A DNA stretch of 64,000 nt from Algivirga pacifica (GCF_039543525.1 NZ_BAABJX010000004.1:1-64000); one strand, 5' to 3'. Shown: positions 24,927-34,246, numbered from the stretch's first letter. Program-made: numbers and translations. Notes: generated by a model from the sequence alone, not told the origin.

Positions 24927-26135
24927 ATGAAAATAGGTATCATTAGAGAAGGCAAGATGCCTCCAGACAAACGTGTTCCCTTTACACCGGAACAATGTAA
25001 AACCATAAAAGAACAATACCCTTCTATTGAATTGGTGATACAACCTAGCCCTATACGCTGTTTTCCTGACCAAGCTTATAGTAATGCTGGAATTTCTCTA
25101 CAGGAAGACTTATCAGACTGCGATGTGTTATTCGGAGTAAAGGAGGTTCCTTTGGATGATTTAATTCCAGAAAAGCATTATTTCTTTTTCTCCCATACCC
25201 ATAAGTTTCAACCTTATAATCGTCCCTTGATTCAAGCGATTATACAAAAAGAGATTCAGCTTACCGATTACGAGTGCCTGACCTACCCTAATGGCAATAG
25301 AGTGCTAGGCTTTGGCCGTTTTGCTGGCTTGGTAGGAGCTTATAATGGTTTGTTAACCTATGGGAAACGAGAAGGACTATACACTCTTAAACCTGCAAAC
25401 TTATGCGATGATTTAAGGGAATTAAATAAAGAACTGCATAAGGTAAAGCTTCCTCCTATCAAGATTGTTTTGACAGGTAGTGGTCGAGTAGCTAAAGGTG
25501 CCAACGAAATTCTAGAAGCACTCTCTATTAAAAGGGTAAATGCTGATCGATTCTTGTCAGAAACTTTTGAGGAGCCCGTGTATACGTGGATTGATGCCGA
25601 TGAGTACGTAGAGCATAAAGAGGGAAAACCTTTTGACTTTAAGCACTTCTACGCCCATGGAGAAGAGTATCAGTCAAACTTCAAGCGTTTCACTAAAGTA
25701 ACCGATCTCTTTATCGCAGGACACTTCTGGGATAACCGTTCTCCTGTATTCTTCACAGAGGAAGATGTCAAATCAGCAGAGTTCAAGATCAAAACAATTG
25801 CCGATATTAGCTGTGATATTGCCTGTGCCATTCCTTCAACGGTAAGGCCTTCCACCATTGCCAATCCGGTATATGACTATAATCCTCAAACAGGAGAAGA
25901 AGCTACGGCCTATTCAAGTAAAGACCACATTACGGTCATGGCGGTAGACAACTTACCTTGCGAACTTCCCAAGGATGCCTCAGAAGATTTCGGACAACAT
26001 TTGCTAGACCATATCTTGCCACTGTTACTAGTGGAAGATCCAGACCAAATTCTTCACAAGGCCACGATTACTAAAAAAGGTCAATTAAATGAGCCTTTCC
26101 AGTATATGCAGGATTTTGTAGAGGGTAAGGCGTAA
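24927..26135 (+). CDS. Alanine dehydrogenase / saccharopine dehydrogenase-like NAD(P)-dependent oxidoreductase
   Basis: A 402-residue soluble enzyme of the AlaDH/PNT family. The N-terminal substrate-like domain starts MKIGIIREGKMPPDKRVPFTPEQ, as in alanine dehydrogenases and NAD+ saccharopine dehydrogenases. The nucleotide-binding region is around residue 175 (IKIVLTGSGRVAKGANEIL). The C-terminal half carries SCDIACAIPSTVRPSTIANPVYDY and DNLPCELPKDASEDFG, typical of the saccharopine-dehydrogenase-like group in Bacteroidota. It may act in lysine or alanine metabolism; the exact substrate cannot be read from sequence. It stands alone and is followed at once by a heptamer array. Confidence 0.7.
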   Translation: MKIGIIREGKMPPDKRVPFTPEQCKTIKEQYPSIELVIQPSPIRCFPDQAYSNAGISLQEDLSDCDVLFGVKEVPLDDLIPEKHYFFFSHTHKFQPYNRPLIQAIIQKEIQLTDYECLTYPNGNRVLGFGRFAGLVGAYNGLLTYGKREGLYTLKPANLCDDLRELNKELHKVKLPPIKIVLTGSGRVAKGANEILEALSIKRVNADRFLSETFEEPVYTWIDADEYVEHKEGKPFDFKHFYAHGEEYQSNFKRFTKVTDLFIAGHFWDNRSPVFFTEEDVKSAEFKIKTIADISCDIACAIPSTVRPSTIANPVYDYNPQTGEEATAYSSKDHITVMAVDNLPCELPKDASEDFGQHLLDHILPLLLVEDPDQILHKATITKKGQLNEPFQYMQDFVEGKA

Positions 26136-26140
26136 ATTGG

Positions 26141-26208
26141 GGTTATCGGTTATCGGTTATCGGTTATCGGTTATCGGTTATCGGTTATCGGTTATCGGTT
26201 ATCGGTTA
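26141..26208. repeat. Heptamer tandem repeat (GGTTATC x9)
   Basis: Nine exact GGTTATC copies plus a partial one, starting six bases after the oxidoreductase stop codon. A diverged inverted partner (AAACGATAAGCAATAACC, then GATAAACC) lies at 26227-26253, so the transcript could form a long hairpin. Confidence 0.9.
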
Positions 26209-26292
26209 AGAAACTTATTTTAACCATAAACGATAAGCAATAACCGATAAACCTTTTTAAAGCAATAACCATGGCATGGCGGCCGCAAACCT

Positions 26293-26724
26293 TCACTCTT
26301 CATTCTTAAGTTTGTCTTTCAGCGCCTGTAAGCGAAGGGCTGCTTTAATTTTTTGGACTTCAGACATAATCTCCTTTAACGGAAGAAATAAAGCATTCAA
26401 TTCTTCTAAATACTGCTTACCTTCCTCCAAGGCTTTTTCATTATCTTCCTCTTGTTTTGCTTTTTGTTTCATGCGTTCCAGCATGGCTTGGGTAGTCTCC
26501 CCTTCCTGATAAGGAGAAAATACGGGTAAATTATTTCCCCACTGTTCGACTTTCTTCCAACAGTTTATTTCACTTTGCTTTAAGTGATTTAATCTGTCGG
26601 TCAGTTTTTCTTGAAGTTCTGGATGCTCCATGAAGGTTTCCATCCACTCATCCATAACCTCTGCATATTGTTCCAAAAACAACTCCCTTGTCTTTTGAAT
26701 TTCAATTATTAGTGCTTGTACCAT
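26293..26724 (-). CDS. Small coiled-coil hypothetical protein
   Basis: A 143-residue, highly charged and mostly helical protein: MVQALIIEIQKTRELFLEQYAEVMDEWME, with a C-terminal coiled coil rich in Lys/Glu (MLERMKQKAKQEEDNEKALEE). It has no signal peptide, membrane segment or known motif. The last codons and the TGA lie in a GAATGAAGAGTGAAGG stretch related to the heptamer array at 1745. I do not recognise the family. Codon use resembles the neighbours and the frame is long for its context, so it is probably real. Confidence 0.6.
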   Translation of the reverse strand: MVQALIIEIQKTRELFLEQYAEVMDEWMETFMEHPELQEKLTDRLNHLKQSEINCWKKVEQWGNNLPVFSPYQEGETTQAMLERMKQKAKQEEDNEKALEEGKQYLEELNALFLPLKEIMSEVQKIKAALRLQALKDKLKNEE

Positions 26725-26914
26725 ACCATTTCAGTACGTAAAAACGTTAACATGGTTTAGTCAAAGCTCCCTATATATAAAAATAAGGCTAGCTTATCTT
26801 TGATTTATCCATATATGACTATTGATTTATAAATCTTCCCCTTCTATCTTTAACATTAACTGAATATGCTACAAGCGTACTAAAAACAATACCTTTAAAC
26901 CTGTTAGCAATAAC

Positions 26915-28138
26915 ATGCCACACAAAATCATAAAGCGGTTGATTTTCTTTCTCACAGTCTTTGATCTGATAATGATTCTATTATTGGCCAATGGTATTGA
27001 TGCCTCCTTTTTTCAAAAAAGGAGTAAAATCTCATCCAATGCACTTTTAGCTTCTGCTGAAAATCACAGTACTAGTTTTTCTCCTTATACCCACGCCAAA
27101 GTACAATTAACCCGTCAACAATTAATGAATGCCCAGGGAAGAGGAATTAAATCTGTTTTACTTTCTCCAGATAAAAGTAAAATCTACAGCCTCAACTTGG
27201 AAGGACTCAGTGTGTATGAATATGACCGTAAAAGTCGTAAACTAAACCGGGAGCTCCGCTTCAAGCCCACACAAGGAAAAGGGTATAACTACCAAACTCG
27301 TCAGTGGTACAGCTCCATGCAGGAAAAGCCTGTAGAAGGATGTTTTAGTCACGACGGAAAATACCTTTGGGTATCCCTACACAATGCCGGAGGAATCGTA
27401 GCATGGAACCTCCACATGGTTGAAAAGCAAATTAAACAACCTATCAAGGAGGGGTATGTCGTCTACAGCGATCAAACTCGACAACTGACCCAATTAAAAT
27501 TTATTGAAACCGGCACCACGCCAAAATATATCAGCCTTGCCCCGGAAGGCGATCGGCTATTCGTTTCCAACTGGCACAGCAATACCATTAGTGTGATTGA
27601 TATATCCTCCGATGACCCCAACGACTGGAAAAAAATCAAAGACCTAAAAACGAAAGCTGTTCCAAGGGGTATTGTCGCCTCACCTTCTGCCAAGAAGCTA
27701 TTTAGTACCAATATGGCCAGTAATAGTATTATGGTCAGGGATATGGAAACTTATGCTGTAGACACTATCCTAACAGGCTACCGACAACCCCGACATTTAC
27801 TAGAAGATGAATATTATCTGTACGCAACCTTAAGTAGTGCAGAGAAGCTCATCAAGATCAATAAAGAAAGCCTAGAACTATCCGCCTCTTGTCAAACTGC
27901 GGACGACCCTAGAACCATTGCTTTCTCAGAGGATAAAAGTTTAATTTTCTGTACTTGTTATGGAGACAATAAACTTGAAATCTATCGTGCTTACGATCTG
28001 GAAAAAGTGGGAGAAGTGAAATCCTATGGAGGTCCTGTGGGTGTAGCCACTTATCAGGAGGACAATCATGTAGAGGTATGGGTATGTAATTACAAATATG
28101 CCAGTATTAGCATCTTTGATTTTGATATTGTGTATTGA
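26915..28138 (+). CDS. YncE-like seven-bladed beta-propeller protein
   Basis: A 407-residue protein with an N-terminal membrane anchor or uncleaved signal (about residues 8-28, LIFFLTVFDLIMILLLANG), then a propeller of 40-residue YVTN-type repeats. Blade signatures include GDRLFVSNWHSNTISVIDIS, KKLFSTNMASNSIMVRDMET, YYLYATLSSAEKLIKINKE and SLIFCTCYGDNKLEIYRAYD. Such proteins are exported and scaffold protein or ligand binding; no catalytic residues are evident. The gene stands alone and is followed by a heptamer array. The function is unknown. Confidence 0.72.
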   Translation: MPHKIIKRLIFFLTVFDLIMILLLANGIDASFFQKRSKISSNALLASAENHSTSFSPYTHAKVQLTRQQLMNAQGRGIKSVLLSPDKSKIYSLNLEGLSVYEYDRKSRKLNRELRFKPTQGKGYNYQTRQWYSSMQEKPVEGCFSHDGKYLWVSLHNAGGIVAWNLHMVEKQIKQPIKEGYVVYSDQTRQLTQLKFIETGTTPKYISLAPEGDRLFVSNWHSNTISVIDISSDDPNDWKKIKDLKTKAVPRGIVASPSAKKLFSTNMASNSIMVRDMETYAVDTILTGYRQPRHLLEDEYYLYATLSSAEKLIKINKESLELSASCQTADDPRTIAFSEDKSLIFCTCYGDNKLEIYRAYDLEKVGEVKSYGGPVGVATYQEDNHVEVWVCNYKYASISIFDFDIVY

Positions 28139-28163
28139 TAAAGCTACACAGCACTTCAGTATG

Positions 28164-28252
28164 GAAGGATGAAGGATGAAGGATGAAGGATGAAGGATGA
28201 AGGAATTTAAAACCTTTTTAATAATTAATCCTTCATCCTTTCTCCTTTCTCT
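28164..28252. repeat. Heptamer tandem repeat (GAAGGAT x5) with inverted partner
   Basis: Five exact GAAGGAT copies plus a partial one (28164-28204), then about 22 nt later an inverted diverged copy (ATCCTTCATCCTTTCTCC, around 28228-28246). It lies between the convergent propeller and lon genes and could act as a terminator hairpin. Confidence 0.85.
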
Positions 28253-28274
28253 ATATGTAATCTTAAGTTCTATT

Positions 28275-30743
28275 TTACTTCAACTCCAAAGACATCGGGT
28301 CCTTTACCTTCTGTTTCGTCAGAGCGATATCTAATACTTCGGCTACCATATCTACAAAGTGGATCTTGATTCCCTTCGTATATTGCTCATCAATCATCTC
28401 TACGTCTGGACGGTTACGTTCTGAGAAGATCACTTCCTTAATCCCTGCTCTTCTGGCAGCCAGAAATTTTTCTTTGATCCCTCCTACTGGCAATACTTTC
28501 CCTCTTAGGGTGATCTCACCAGTCATCGCCAAGTTCGCTTTCACTTTTCGCTGCGTATAGATAGATGCAATGGAAGTCAACATGGTGATACCTGCTGATG
28601 GTCCATCCTTAGGTACTGCACCTGCCGGTACGTGCAAATGCAAATCGTACTGCTCAAAGAGACGGTGATCAATACCCAACTTATCGGCATTGGCTTTCAA
28701 GTACGATAATGCAGTAGTTGCCGATTCTTTCATGACATCTCCAAGTTGTCCAGAAAGGGTTAATCTTCCTTTCCCTCTACTCAAACTTGACTCAATAAAG
28801 AGAATCTCTCCTCCTACCGAGGTCCATGCCAACCCTGTCACTACCCCTGCCGTTTCATTGTCCTGGTATACCTCTTTTTGGATAGAAGGAGTTTTCAGTA
28901 AACGCTCAATTTCTTTTGGCGTCATCTTCTTCTGATACTCCTCCTCCATGGCTACTGACTTGGCTACCTTACGGATGACTGTCCCTATGGTACGCTCCAG
29001 GCTACGGACACCCGACTCACGAGTATATCCTTCAATCAGCGCTCTAATCGATTTATTATCGAAAGAGATATCCTTAGCGGTCAAACCATGTAGTTTTCTT
29101 TGCTTAGGAATCAGGTGCTTCTTCGCAATTTCAATTTTCTCCTCTACAGAGTACCCCGTCACCTCAATCATCTCCATACGGTCCAATAAGGCTGGCTGTA
29201 TGGTACTGATGTTATTGGCTGTTGCAATAAACAAGACGTTAGACAAATCATAATCTACCTCCAGGTAGTTGTCTGCGAAGGCACTGTTTTGCTCCGGATC
29301 CAATACCTCCAACAAAGCAGAAGAAGGATCTCCACGGAAGTCTGCGCTTACCTTATCGATCTCATCCAATACGAATACTGGATTAGAAGAATTCACCTTT
29401 TTAAGGTTCTGCAGTACTTTACCCGGCATAGCACCTACGTAAGTCTTGCGGTGTCCACGAATCTCCGACTCATCTTTTACACCACCTAAAGCCATACGTA
29501 CATATTTTCTACCTAATGCCTTGGCAATGGACTTCCCTAAAGAGGTTTTACCTACCCCCGGAGGGCCGTATAAGCAAAGGATAGGACCTTTCATATCTTT
29601 CGTTAGCTTCAATACCGCCAAGTACTCGATAATTCTGTCCTTAACATGATCTAGTCCATAATGGTCGTTATCCAATATCTTTTGTGCCTGCTTTAGGTCA
29701 AACTTATCCTCTGTTGCCTCGTACCAAGGCAAGTCCAACAAGAACTCACAGTAAGACAATGCAATTGGATATTCTGCCGCTGCAGGATTCAGTCTTTTCA
29801 GCTTTTGAAGCTCCTTATCGAAATGCTCCGCAGCTGTTTCCGGCCAATCCTTTTTGGCAGCTCTCTTCTCCAGCTCCAAAGCATCGCGTTCAGGTCCTTC
29901 TACACCCAGCTCATCTTGCAAAACACGCATTTGCTGGCGAAGGAAGTAATCTCTTTGTTGTTGGTCGATGTCCTGATTTACCTTACTGGCAATCTCATTT
30001 TTAAGCTCCAGCATCTGAATTTCACGGAACATGTACTCCAATAAAGTCGTAACCTTTTCCCTTCCATTCTTAATTTCCAATAGCTTTTGCTTCACTTTCA
30101 CTTCCACGTTCAAGTTGGAAGAAAGGAAGTTCACCAAGAAGCCAAGGCTATCAATATTGTCTAATGCAATACGTGCATCATCAGGAATATCTTTATTCAG
30201 TTCCAGGATTCTATAGGCCGCTTCTTTCAAGGAAGCCACCAATGCTTCTGACTCTTCATCCGTTGAGAAGGCGAAGTCATCATTAATCACAGAAGCCTTT
30301 ACTACCATATATGGGTCTTCCGTAACTACCTCATCAATAGCAAACTTTCGTTTTCCTTGAATAATAATCGTTGTATTGCCGTCTGGTAGTTTTATCGTCT
30401 TAATGATTCTAGCAATTGTTCCGACCTTATATAGGTCTTTCACAGCCGGATCTTCTTTCTTGCTGCTTCTTTGAGCAACCACGCCTATTACTTTTGAAGA
30501 ATCATAAGCCTCCTGCACCAATTTGACAGATTTCTCCCTTCCTACGGTAATTGGAATGACTACCCCTGGAAATAGAACTGCATTGCGCAATGGCAAAACA
30601 GGTAATTCGGTATGTTCCATTTCATCAAAAGCACTATCATCCTCATCTGCAGGAACGACTGAGATCAATTGCCCTTCAGTTTCCATTTCCGAAAATTCAC
30701 TCATCATATCGTTAATATTATCCCTCATTAATAATCCATTCAA
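28275..30743 (-). CDS. lon: ATP-dependent protease La (Lon)
   Basis: An 822-residue cytoplasmic AAA+ protease. The N-terminal LON substrate-binding domain (about 45-240, LPVLPLRNAVLFPGVVIPI) is followed by a coiled region, the AAA+ module with Walker A GPPGVGKTSLGKS and Walker B PVFVLDEIDK, and the Lon protease domain with catalytic Ser716 in DGPSAG and Lys759 in GGIKEKF. Length and domain order are normal for LonA. A second ATG five codons in (30728) is an equally possible start. It degrades damaged and regulatory proteins. The 421-bp divergent region upstream should hold its promoter; I saw no heat-shock operator such as CIRCE. Confidence 0.96.
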   Translation of the reverse strand: MNGLLMRDNINDMMSEFSEMETEGQLISVVPADEDDSAFDEMEHTELPVLPLRNAVLFPGVVIPITVGREKSVKLVQEAYDSSKVIGVVAQRSSKKEDPAVKDLYKVGTIARIIKTIKLPDGNTTIIIQGKRKFAIDEVVTEDPYMVVKASVINDDFAFSTDEESEALVASLKEAAYRILELNKDIPDDARIALDNIDSLGFLVNFLSSNLNVEVKVKQKLLEIKNGREKVTTLLEYMFREIQMLELKNEIASKVNQDIDQQQRDYFLRQQMRVLQDELGVEGPERDALELEKRAAKKDWPETAAEHFDKELQKLKRLNPAAAEYPIALSYCEFLLDLPWYEATEDKFDLKQAQKILDNDHYGLDHVKDRIIEYLAVLKLTKDMKGPILCLYGPPGVGKTSLGKSIAKALGRKYVRMALGGVKDESEIRGHRKTYVGAMPGKVLQNLKKVNSSNPVFVLDEIDKVSADFRGDPSSALLEVLDPEQNSAFADNYLEVDYDLSNVLFIATANNISTIQPALLDRMEMIEVTGYSVEEKIEIAKKHLIPKQRKLHGLTAKDISFDNKSIRALIEGYTRESGVRSLERTIGTVIRKVAKSVAMEEEYQKKMTPKEIERLLKTPSIQKEVYQDNETAGVVTGLAWTSVGGEILFIESSLSRGKGRLTLSGQLGDVMKESATTALSYLKANADKLGIDHRLFEQYDLHLHVPAGAVPKDGPSAGITMLTSIASIYTQRKVKANLAMTGEITLRGKVLPVGGIKEKFLAARRAGIKEVIFSERNRPDVEMIDEQYTKGIKIHFVDMVAEVLDIALTKQKVKDPMSLELK

Positions 30744-31164
30744 AACTGTATAAGGTTTAGTTGCTAGTCGTTGTTGCTATTGGTATAAGTTAAAATAGCA
30801 CAGCAGCATGATACAGTTATATAATCAGTAAAGTTAATCAATAGGTTTGCCAATTTGAAGCAATCCCAATGTTTCATCCTATTACGGTATGTAAAAAACA
30901 CCCTAAAAAGCCTCTTAAACCCTTATTTTATTCTAGTAATCAATATATTACCTCCCTAATCACTCAAAAACAATATTAATTCTATAAAAACACAAAACCT
31001 GACAAGGTGTCTGTTTAACAAAAAAAACCTGACAAGGTTTCATTAATCCAACAAAAAATGTCAGTAATAAAAGACATATTTTTGAGCTCTGACTGCCAAA
31101 TCAGAGAATAACCACTAAATTTGTACTATACTTTTTTCTTGAAGAAGGCACTATCCCTGATGAT
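30744..31164. other. Divergent intergenic region between lon and the OmpA-like gene
   Basis: AT-rich, no gene seen. It contains two direct copies of AACCTGACAAGGT 30 bp apart (30997-31009 and 31027-31039), each an AACCT/AGGT near-palindrome. A TAAATTTG at 31116-31123 fits the Bacteroidota -7 consensus (TAnnTTTG) for the rightward gene, but I found no TTTG at a proper -33 spacing, so the promoter call is weak. Confidence 0.4.
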
Positions 31165-33288
31165 ATGAATCTTATGCGAACAACTTTCTGCTGGCTCCTT
31201 TGTATTAGTCTATCCATTATAAGTCACGCACAAGAACAAAATAACCTCCACGCACAAAACTTTTCTCCTGACTCTCTCAGTAAAGTGTTAGGCACTCCCT
31301 CTATTGTCTTTTCGAATATCAATAAGATCGCTTACTACAAAAACCATAAGGAACTTCAGCAGATTGAGCTATATGAAAATACCAAGCAATGGAATAAGTA
31401 CTATCCTGCCTTATATCAATACGTCAGTAATTTTGGAATAGACAACTTCCTCAATCAAGGCGTTGCTGGCAAAACCCCAAAGTATGATATTGCCAACCAG
31501 AAAAAAGTAAATGAAGCCTTATCACGTTTGTATGATACCTCCCAGTTAAGTGACTTTGAAAAAGATTATTTCCTACTGGGAGATATGTCCCTTTTATGGA
31601 GACTGGCACGTACAGCGCACTACAATGGCGATAAGCAATTGGCAAAAGAAGTCTATCGATTAATCTTAAAACATTTCAGGGGAAATATAGAAGAAGCACT
31701 TTCCCGATATAACAACCTGATTCTATATGAACGTCCTCTTTATGCTGATTTGGAAGACTATTATCGATTAATTGAAAAAAGACTATTGGTCGACACCTTG
31801 ATGTCTTCCAGAAAAGTACTGACAAAAATGGGCAGTAGTATCAATACATCAGCCGATGATTACGGGGTCTCCATAGGTGGAAAGAATGATCAGTATTTGA
31901 TTTATACTTCTTTGAAAGCCCAAGAAGCCATTACACCTTCTATGGAAATGAGCGATGCTCCACTACCCAAACCTGTAGAAAATCTATACATTTCAGAGAA
32001 AGACCCTCAAGGAGAATGGATGGATGCCGCTCCACTGGACTCCATCAACTCTGAATATAATGAAGGGTCTTCATTTATAAGCAAAGACGGTCGTTCACTG
32101 TATTTTGTCCGCTGCCACGCACCAGAAGGAAAAGGAGATTGCGATATTTATGTCTCCAAGAAACAAAGAGATGGAAGTTGGGGAAAACCCAAGAACTTAG
32201 GTTCAGAAGTCAACAGTCCCTTATGGGACTCTCATCCAGCGCTTAATGCAACCGAAGACACGCTATTTTTCAGTTCATCTCGACCAGGAGGTTTCGGAGG
32301 TACTGATCTATGGTATTCTATTAAAGATCGGAAAGGGAAATGGAGTAAAGCCCAAAACCTTGGTCCATTGATCAATACCATGAAAAATGAGGTGAGCCCT
32401 TATCAGCACTCGGCCTATGATGTGCTCTATTTTAGTTCCGATGGACACCTTTTTAACTTTGGAGGATTCGATATTTTCAAAGTATACCGTCAGGAGGAAC
32501 AATACCTTGAACCTAAAAATATTGGCCCTCTAGTTAACGGTAAAGGAGATGAATTTTACTTCGCCATAGATGCAGAGTCCAAGCTTCTTTACTTCGCCAA
32601 GTCTGACAACCCCGGCAAACCCAATATGGACATCTATTCTTTCCCGCTACCTATGGGCGCTAAACCCAACAGTACGGTACGCTTTTCAGGAAGAGTGGTA
32701 GAACCTACAACCGGGAAGGTATTTGAAGGGACGGTCACCGTTATTGACCTTCATGAAGGAGTTGAAGTAGCTCCCAAGAAGATTCGGGAAGATGGCTCTT
32801 TTGATTTCGAACTGATTGATCAAAGACAGTATCTTCTTATTGTAGAGGGAGACAATTTCTTCAAGATTGAAGAGCTTTTTTATATGGATGGGCCAATGGA
32901 AAAAGAATTAGAGGCCGTAGATACCAATAGAACAATCACCTTCAAGTCCATTGACTTTGAATCCAATAGTGCGGATCTCAAACCCGATATGGAAAACAAC
33001 TTGCACCTTATCATTGAGTTCCTTCAGGCTAATCCACACTATCACCTGAAAGTAATTGGCCACACGGATTCTGATGGCAGCAGCTTCAACAACATGAGAC
33101 TATCAGAGCAAAGAGCCTATGCTATCAGGGATTACCTACTAGCCTATGGCAACTTCTCTTCTGAGCGTGTGCTCGCAGAAGGAAAAGGGGATACGGAACC
33201 TATTATTGCTAACCCTCAAACCCCGGAAGATAAGCGAATTAACCGCAGGGTGGAGTTTAAGTTGTTTACGCTAGACTCTAAGCAGTGA
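31165..33288 (+). CDS. PorE-like OmpA-family protein (PD40 propeller, regulatory-like domain, OmpA domain)
   Basis: A 707-residue exported protein. It has a signal peptide (MRTTFCWLLCISLSIISHAQ), a helical N-terminal region (about 30-230), and a PD40/WD40-like propeller (about 280-500) with repeats such as GSSFISKDGRSLYFVR, TLFFSSSRPGGFGGTDLWYS and LYFSSDGHLFNFGGFDIFK. A carboxypeptidase-regulatory-like domain (about 510-580, FSGRVVEPTTGKVFEG) and a C-terminal OmpA peptidoglycan-binding domain (about 590-705, GHTDSDGSSFNNMRLSEQRA) follow. This order is that of PorE, the periplasmic T9SS component, and of its paralogues. Because Bacteroidota carry several such proteins, the T9SS role is only a suggestion. 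The TGA stop is part of a GCAGTGA repeat. Confidence 0.82.
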   Translation: MNLMRTTFCWLLCISLSIISHAQEQNNLHAQNFSPDSLSKVLGTPSIVFSNINKIAYYKNHKELQQIELYENTKQWNKYYPALYQYVSNFGIDNFLNQGVAGKTPKYDIANQKKVNEALSRLYDTSQLSDFEKDYFLLGDMSLLWRLARTAHYNGDKQLAKEVYRLILKHFRGNIEEALSRYNNLILYERPLYADLEDYYRLIEKRLLVDTLMSSRKVLTKMGSSINTSADDYGVSIGGKNDQYLIYTSLKAQEAITPSMEMSDAPLPKPVENLYISEKDPQGEWMDAAPLDSINSEYNEGSSFISKDGRSLYFVRCHAPEGKGDCDIYVSKKQRDGSWGKPKNLGSEVNSPLWDSHPALNATEDTLFFSSSRPGGFGGTDLWYSIKDRKGKWSKAQNLGPLINTMKNEVSPYQHSAYDVLYFSSDGHLFNFGGFDIFKVYRQEEQYLEPKNIGPLVNGKGDEFYFAIDAESKLLYFAKSDNPGKPNMDIYSFPLPMGAKPNSTVRFSGRVVEPTTGKVFEGTVTVIDLHEGVEVAPKKIREDGSFDFELIDQRQYLLIVEGDNFFKIEELFYMDGPMEKELEAVDTNRTITFKSIDFESNSADLKPDMENNLHLIIEFLQANPHYHLKVIGHTDSDGSSFNNMRLSEQRAYAIRDYLLAYGNFSSERVLAEGKGDTEPIIANPQTPEDKRINRRVEFKLFTLDSKQ

Positions 33289-33295
33289 GCAGTGA
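33282..33295. repeat. Heptamer repeat (GCAGTGA x2) carrying the stop codon
   Basis: Two GCAGTGA copies. The first supplies the TGA stop (33286-33288) of the OmpA-like gene. The opposite-strand tag gene also ends in CAGTGAGCAGTGA with the stop inside (33585-33600 region). The same heptamer is repeated 13 times at 51994-52084. Confidence 0.8.
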
Positions 33296-33389
33296 GCAAT
33301 TGATGCTTTGTATATAATTGCTGATGTAGTGGGGTTAATTTTTAATGATTAATTTTCAGTTTTTAATTATTGGATTCTCTCTAAATACT

Positions 33390-33443
33390 AGTCCTAGCGT
33401 CCTCGCTAGGACTTTAAACATTATTTGAGCGTCCACGCTCAAG
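33390..33443. repeat. Two REP-like palindromes in tandem
   Basis: 33390-33413 is a perfect palindrome with arms AGTCCTAGCG and CGCTAGGACT around TCCT. 33426-33443 is a second one with arms TTGAGCG and CGCTCAA around TCCA. Both keep the AGCG / CGCT core seen in the agar-locus copies but have different, self-complementary outer stems. Confidence 0.8.
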
Positions 33444-33476
33444 CACCATTCAATAAAACAGACACATCACTGCAAG

Positions 33477-33517
33477 CCTCTTGTACGGCCGCGCCAATGG
33501 CGCGGCCGTACAAGAGG
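33477..33517. terminator. GC-rich perfect hairpin (19-bp stem, 3-nt loop)
   Basis: CCTCTTGTACGGCCGCGCC, AAT, then the exact complement. It is far more GC-rich than its surroundings and lies between the convergent OmpA-like and tag genes. There is no T-tract on either side, so it could be a stable mRNA 3' end structure or another repeat-family member instead of a simple terminator. Confidence 0.7.
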
Positions 33518-33586
33518 CGGATGGCTATGGACTACCCTAATTTCACCACTCCATCTCAGTAGTTTTCCTTGTTCATTGAACACTGT

Positions 33587-34138
33587 TCACTGCTCACTGA
33601 TAAAAGCCGGTTGATGCGCCAACACTTCCTGATAGATAGGACAATCCGGATGGTGTGCTCCCGGTAAATACCCCGTACTCATCAGAAACTCATTGGTAAT
33701 TTCTCCACCTGTAAATTTGAAGGTCTTCTTGAACAACTTAACCCACTCCTCTTTTGTCTTGGGATGATGTGTATCTAGCCAAGCTTTAAAAGATCCATAT
33801 TCTTGCTGAAGCTCCTGGATTCTCTGGGCATTATGGATGGCAGCGTTGACTTTAAGTTTATTTCGAATAATCCCTGCATCAGTAAGTAATCGTTCCCTGT
33901 CTTCTTCGGTAAAGTTGGCTACCTTTTCAATATCAAAATCGGCATAGGCTTTACGAAAATTCTCTTCTTTTTTTAGGATGAGATCCCAGGATAACCCTGC
34001 CTGATTAATTTCTAATATCAATCGCCCAAACAGTTCATTATCATCATCAATTGGGAAGCCGTATGCTGTATCGTGGTATTTGCGATGTAGATCTTCTGGA
34101 CCTTTTGTAGAAACGAAGAGACAGTAAGTGTTTTCCAT
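33587..34138 (-). CDS. tag: DNA-3-methyladenine glycosylase I
   Basis: A 183-residue base-excision repair enzyme that removes 3-methyladenine from alkylated DNA. Family features are YHDTAYGFPIDDDNELFGRLILE near the N-terminus, the helix-hairpin-helix core (AGLSWDLILKKEENFRKAYADFD), and the zinc site made by Cys6, a histidine near residue 20 and HHPDCP near the C-terminus. The start at 34138 is usual in length, although the N-terminal RCxW motif typical of E. coli Tag is reduced to a single Cys. It converges with the OmpA-like gene, and its stop falls in a GCAGTGA-type heptamer. Confidence 0.9.
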   Translation of the reverse strand: MENTYCLFVSTKGPEDLHRKYHDTAYGFPIDDDNELFGRLILEINQAGLSWDLILKKEENFRKAYADFDIEKVANFTEEDRERLLTDAGIIRNKLKVNAAIHNAQRIQELQQEYGSFKAWLDTHHPKTKEEWVKLFKKTFKFTGGEITNEFLMSTGYLPGAHHPDCPIYQEVLAHQPAFISEQ

Positions 34139-34246
34139 TGTTTAGTTTTTGATGTTGTATTCATGTGCATACAGGGCGATGCCTTGTGCAAGGGCGACCA
34201 CATGGGATCGTCCCCAATGCTGTCAATTTAAGAAAAGGTAGACACT

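Noticed and set aside
26141..26208. Iterons of a replication origin
   Set aside because: The nine direct repeats lie just after a stop codon in a region without replication genes or DnaA boxes, and similar arrays of other sequence occur at many gene ends.
30997..31039. Paired AACCTGACAAGGT words as operator sites for a specific repressor
   Set aside because: Near-palindromes of this kind are, as I recall, common intergenic text in the phylum, and nothing links them to a known regulator here, so I recorded them only as repeats.
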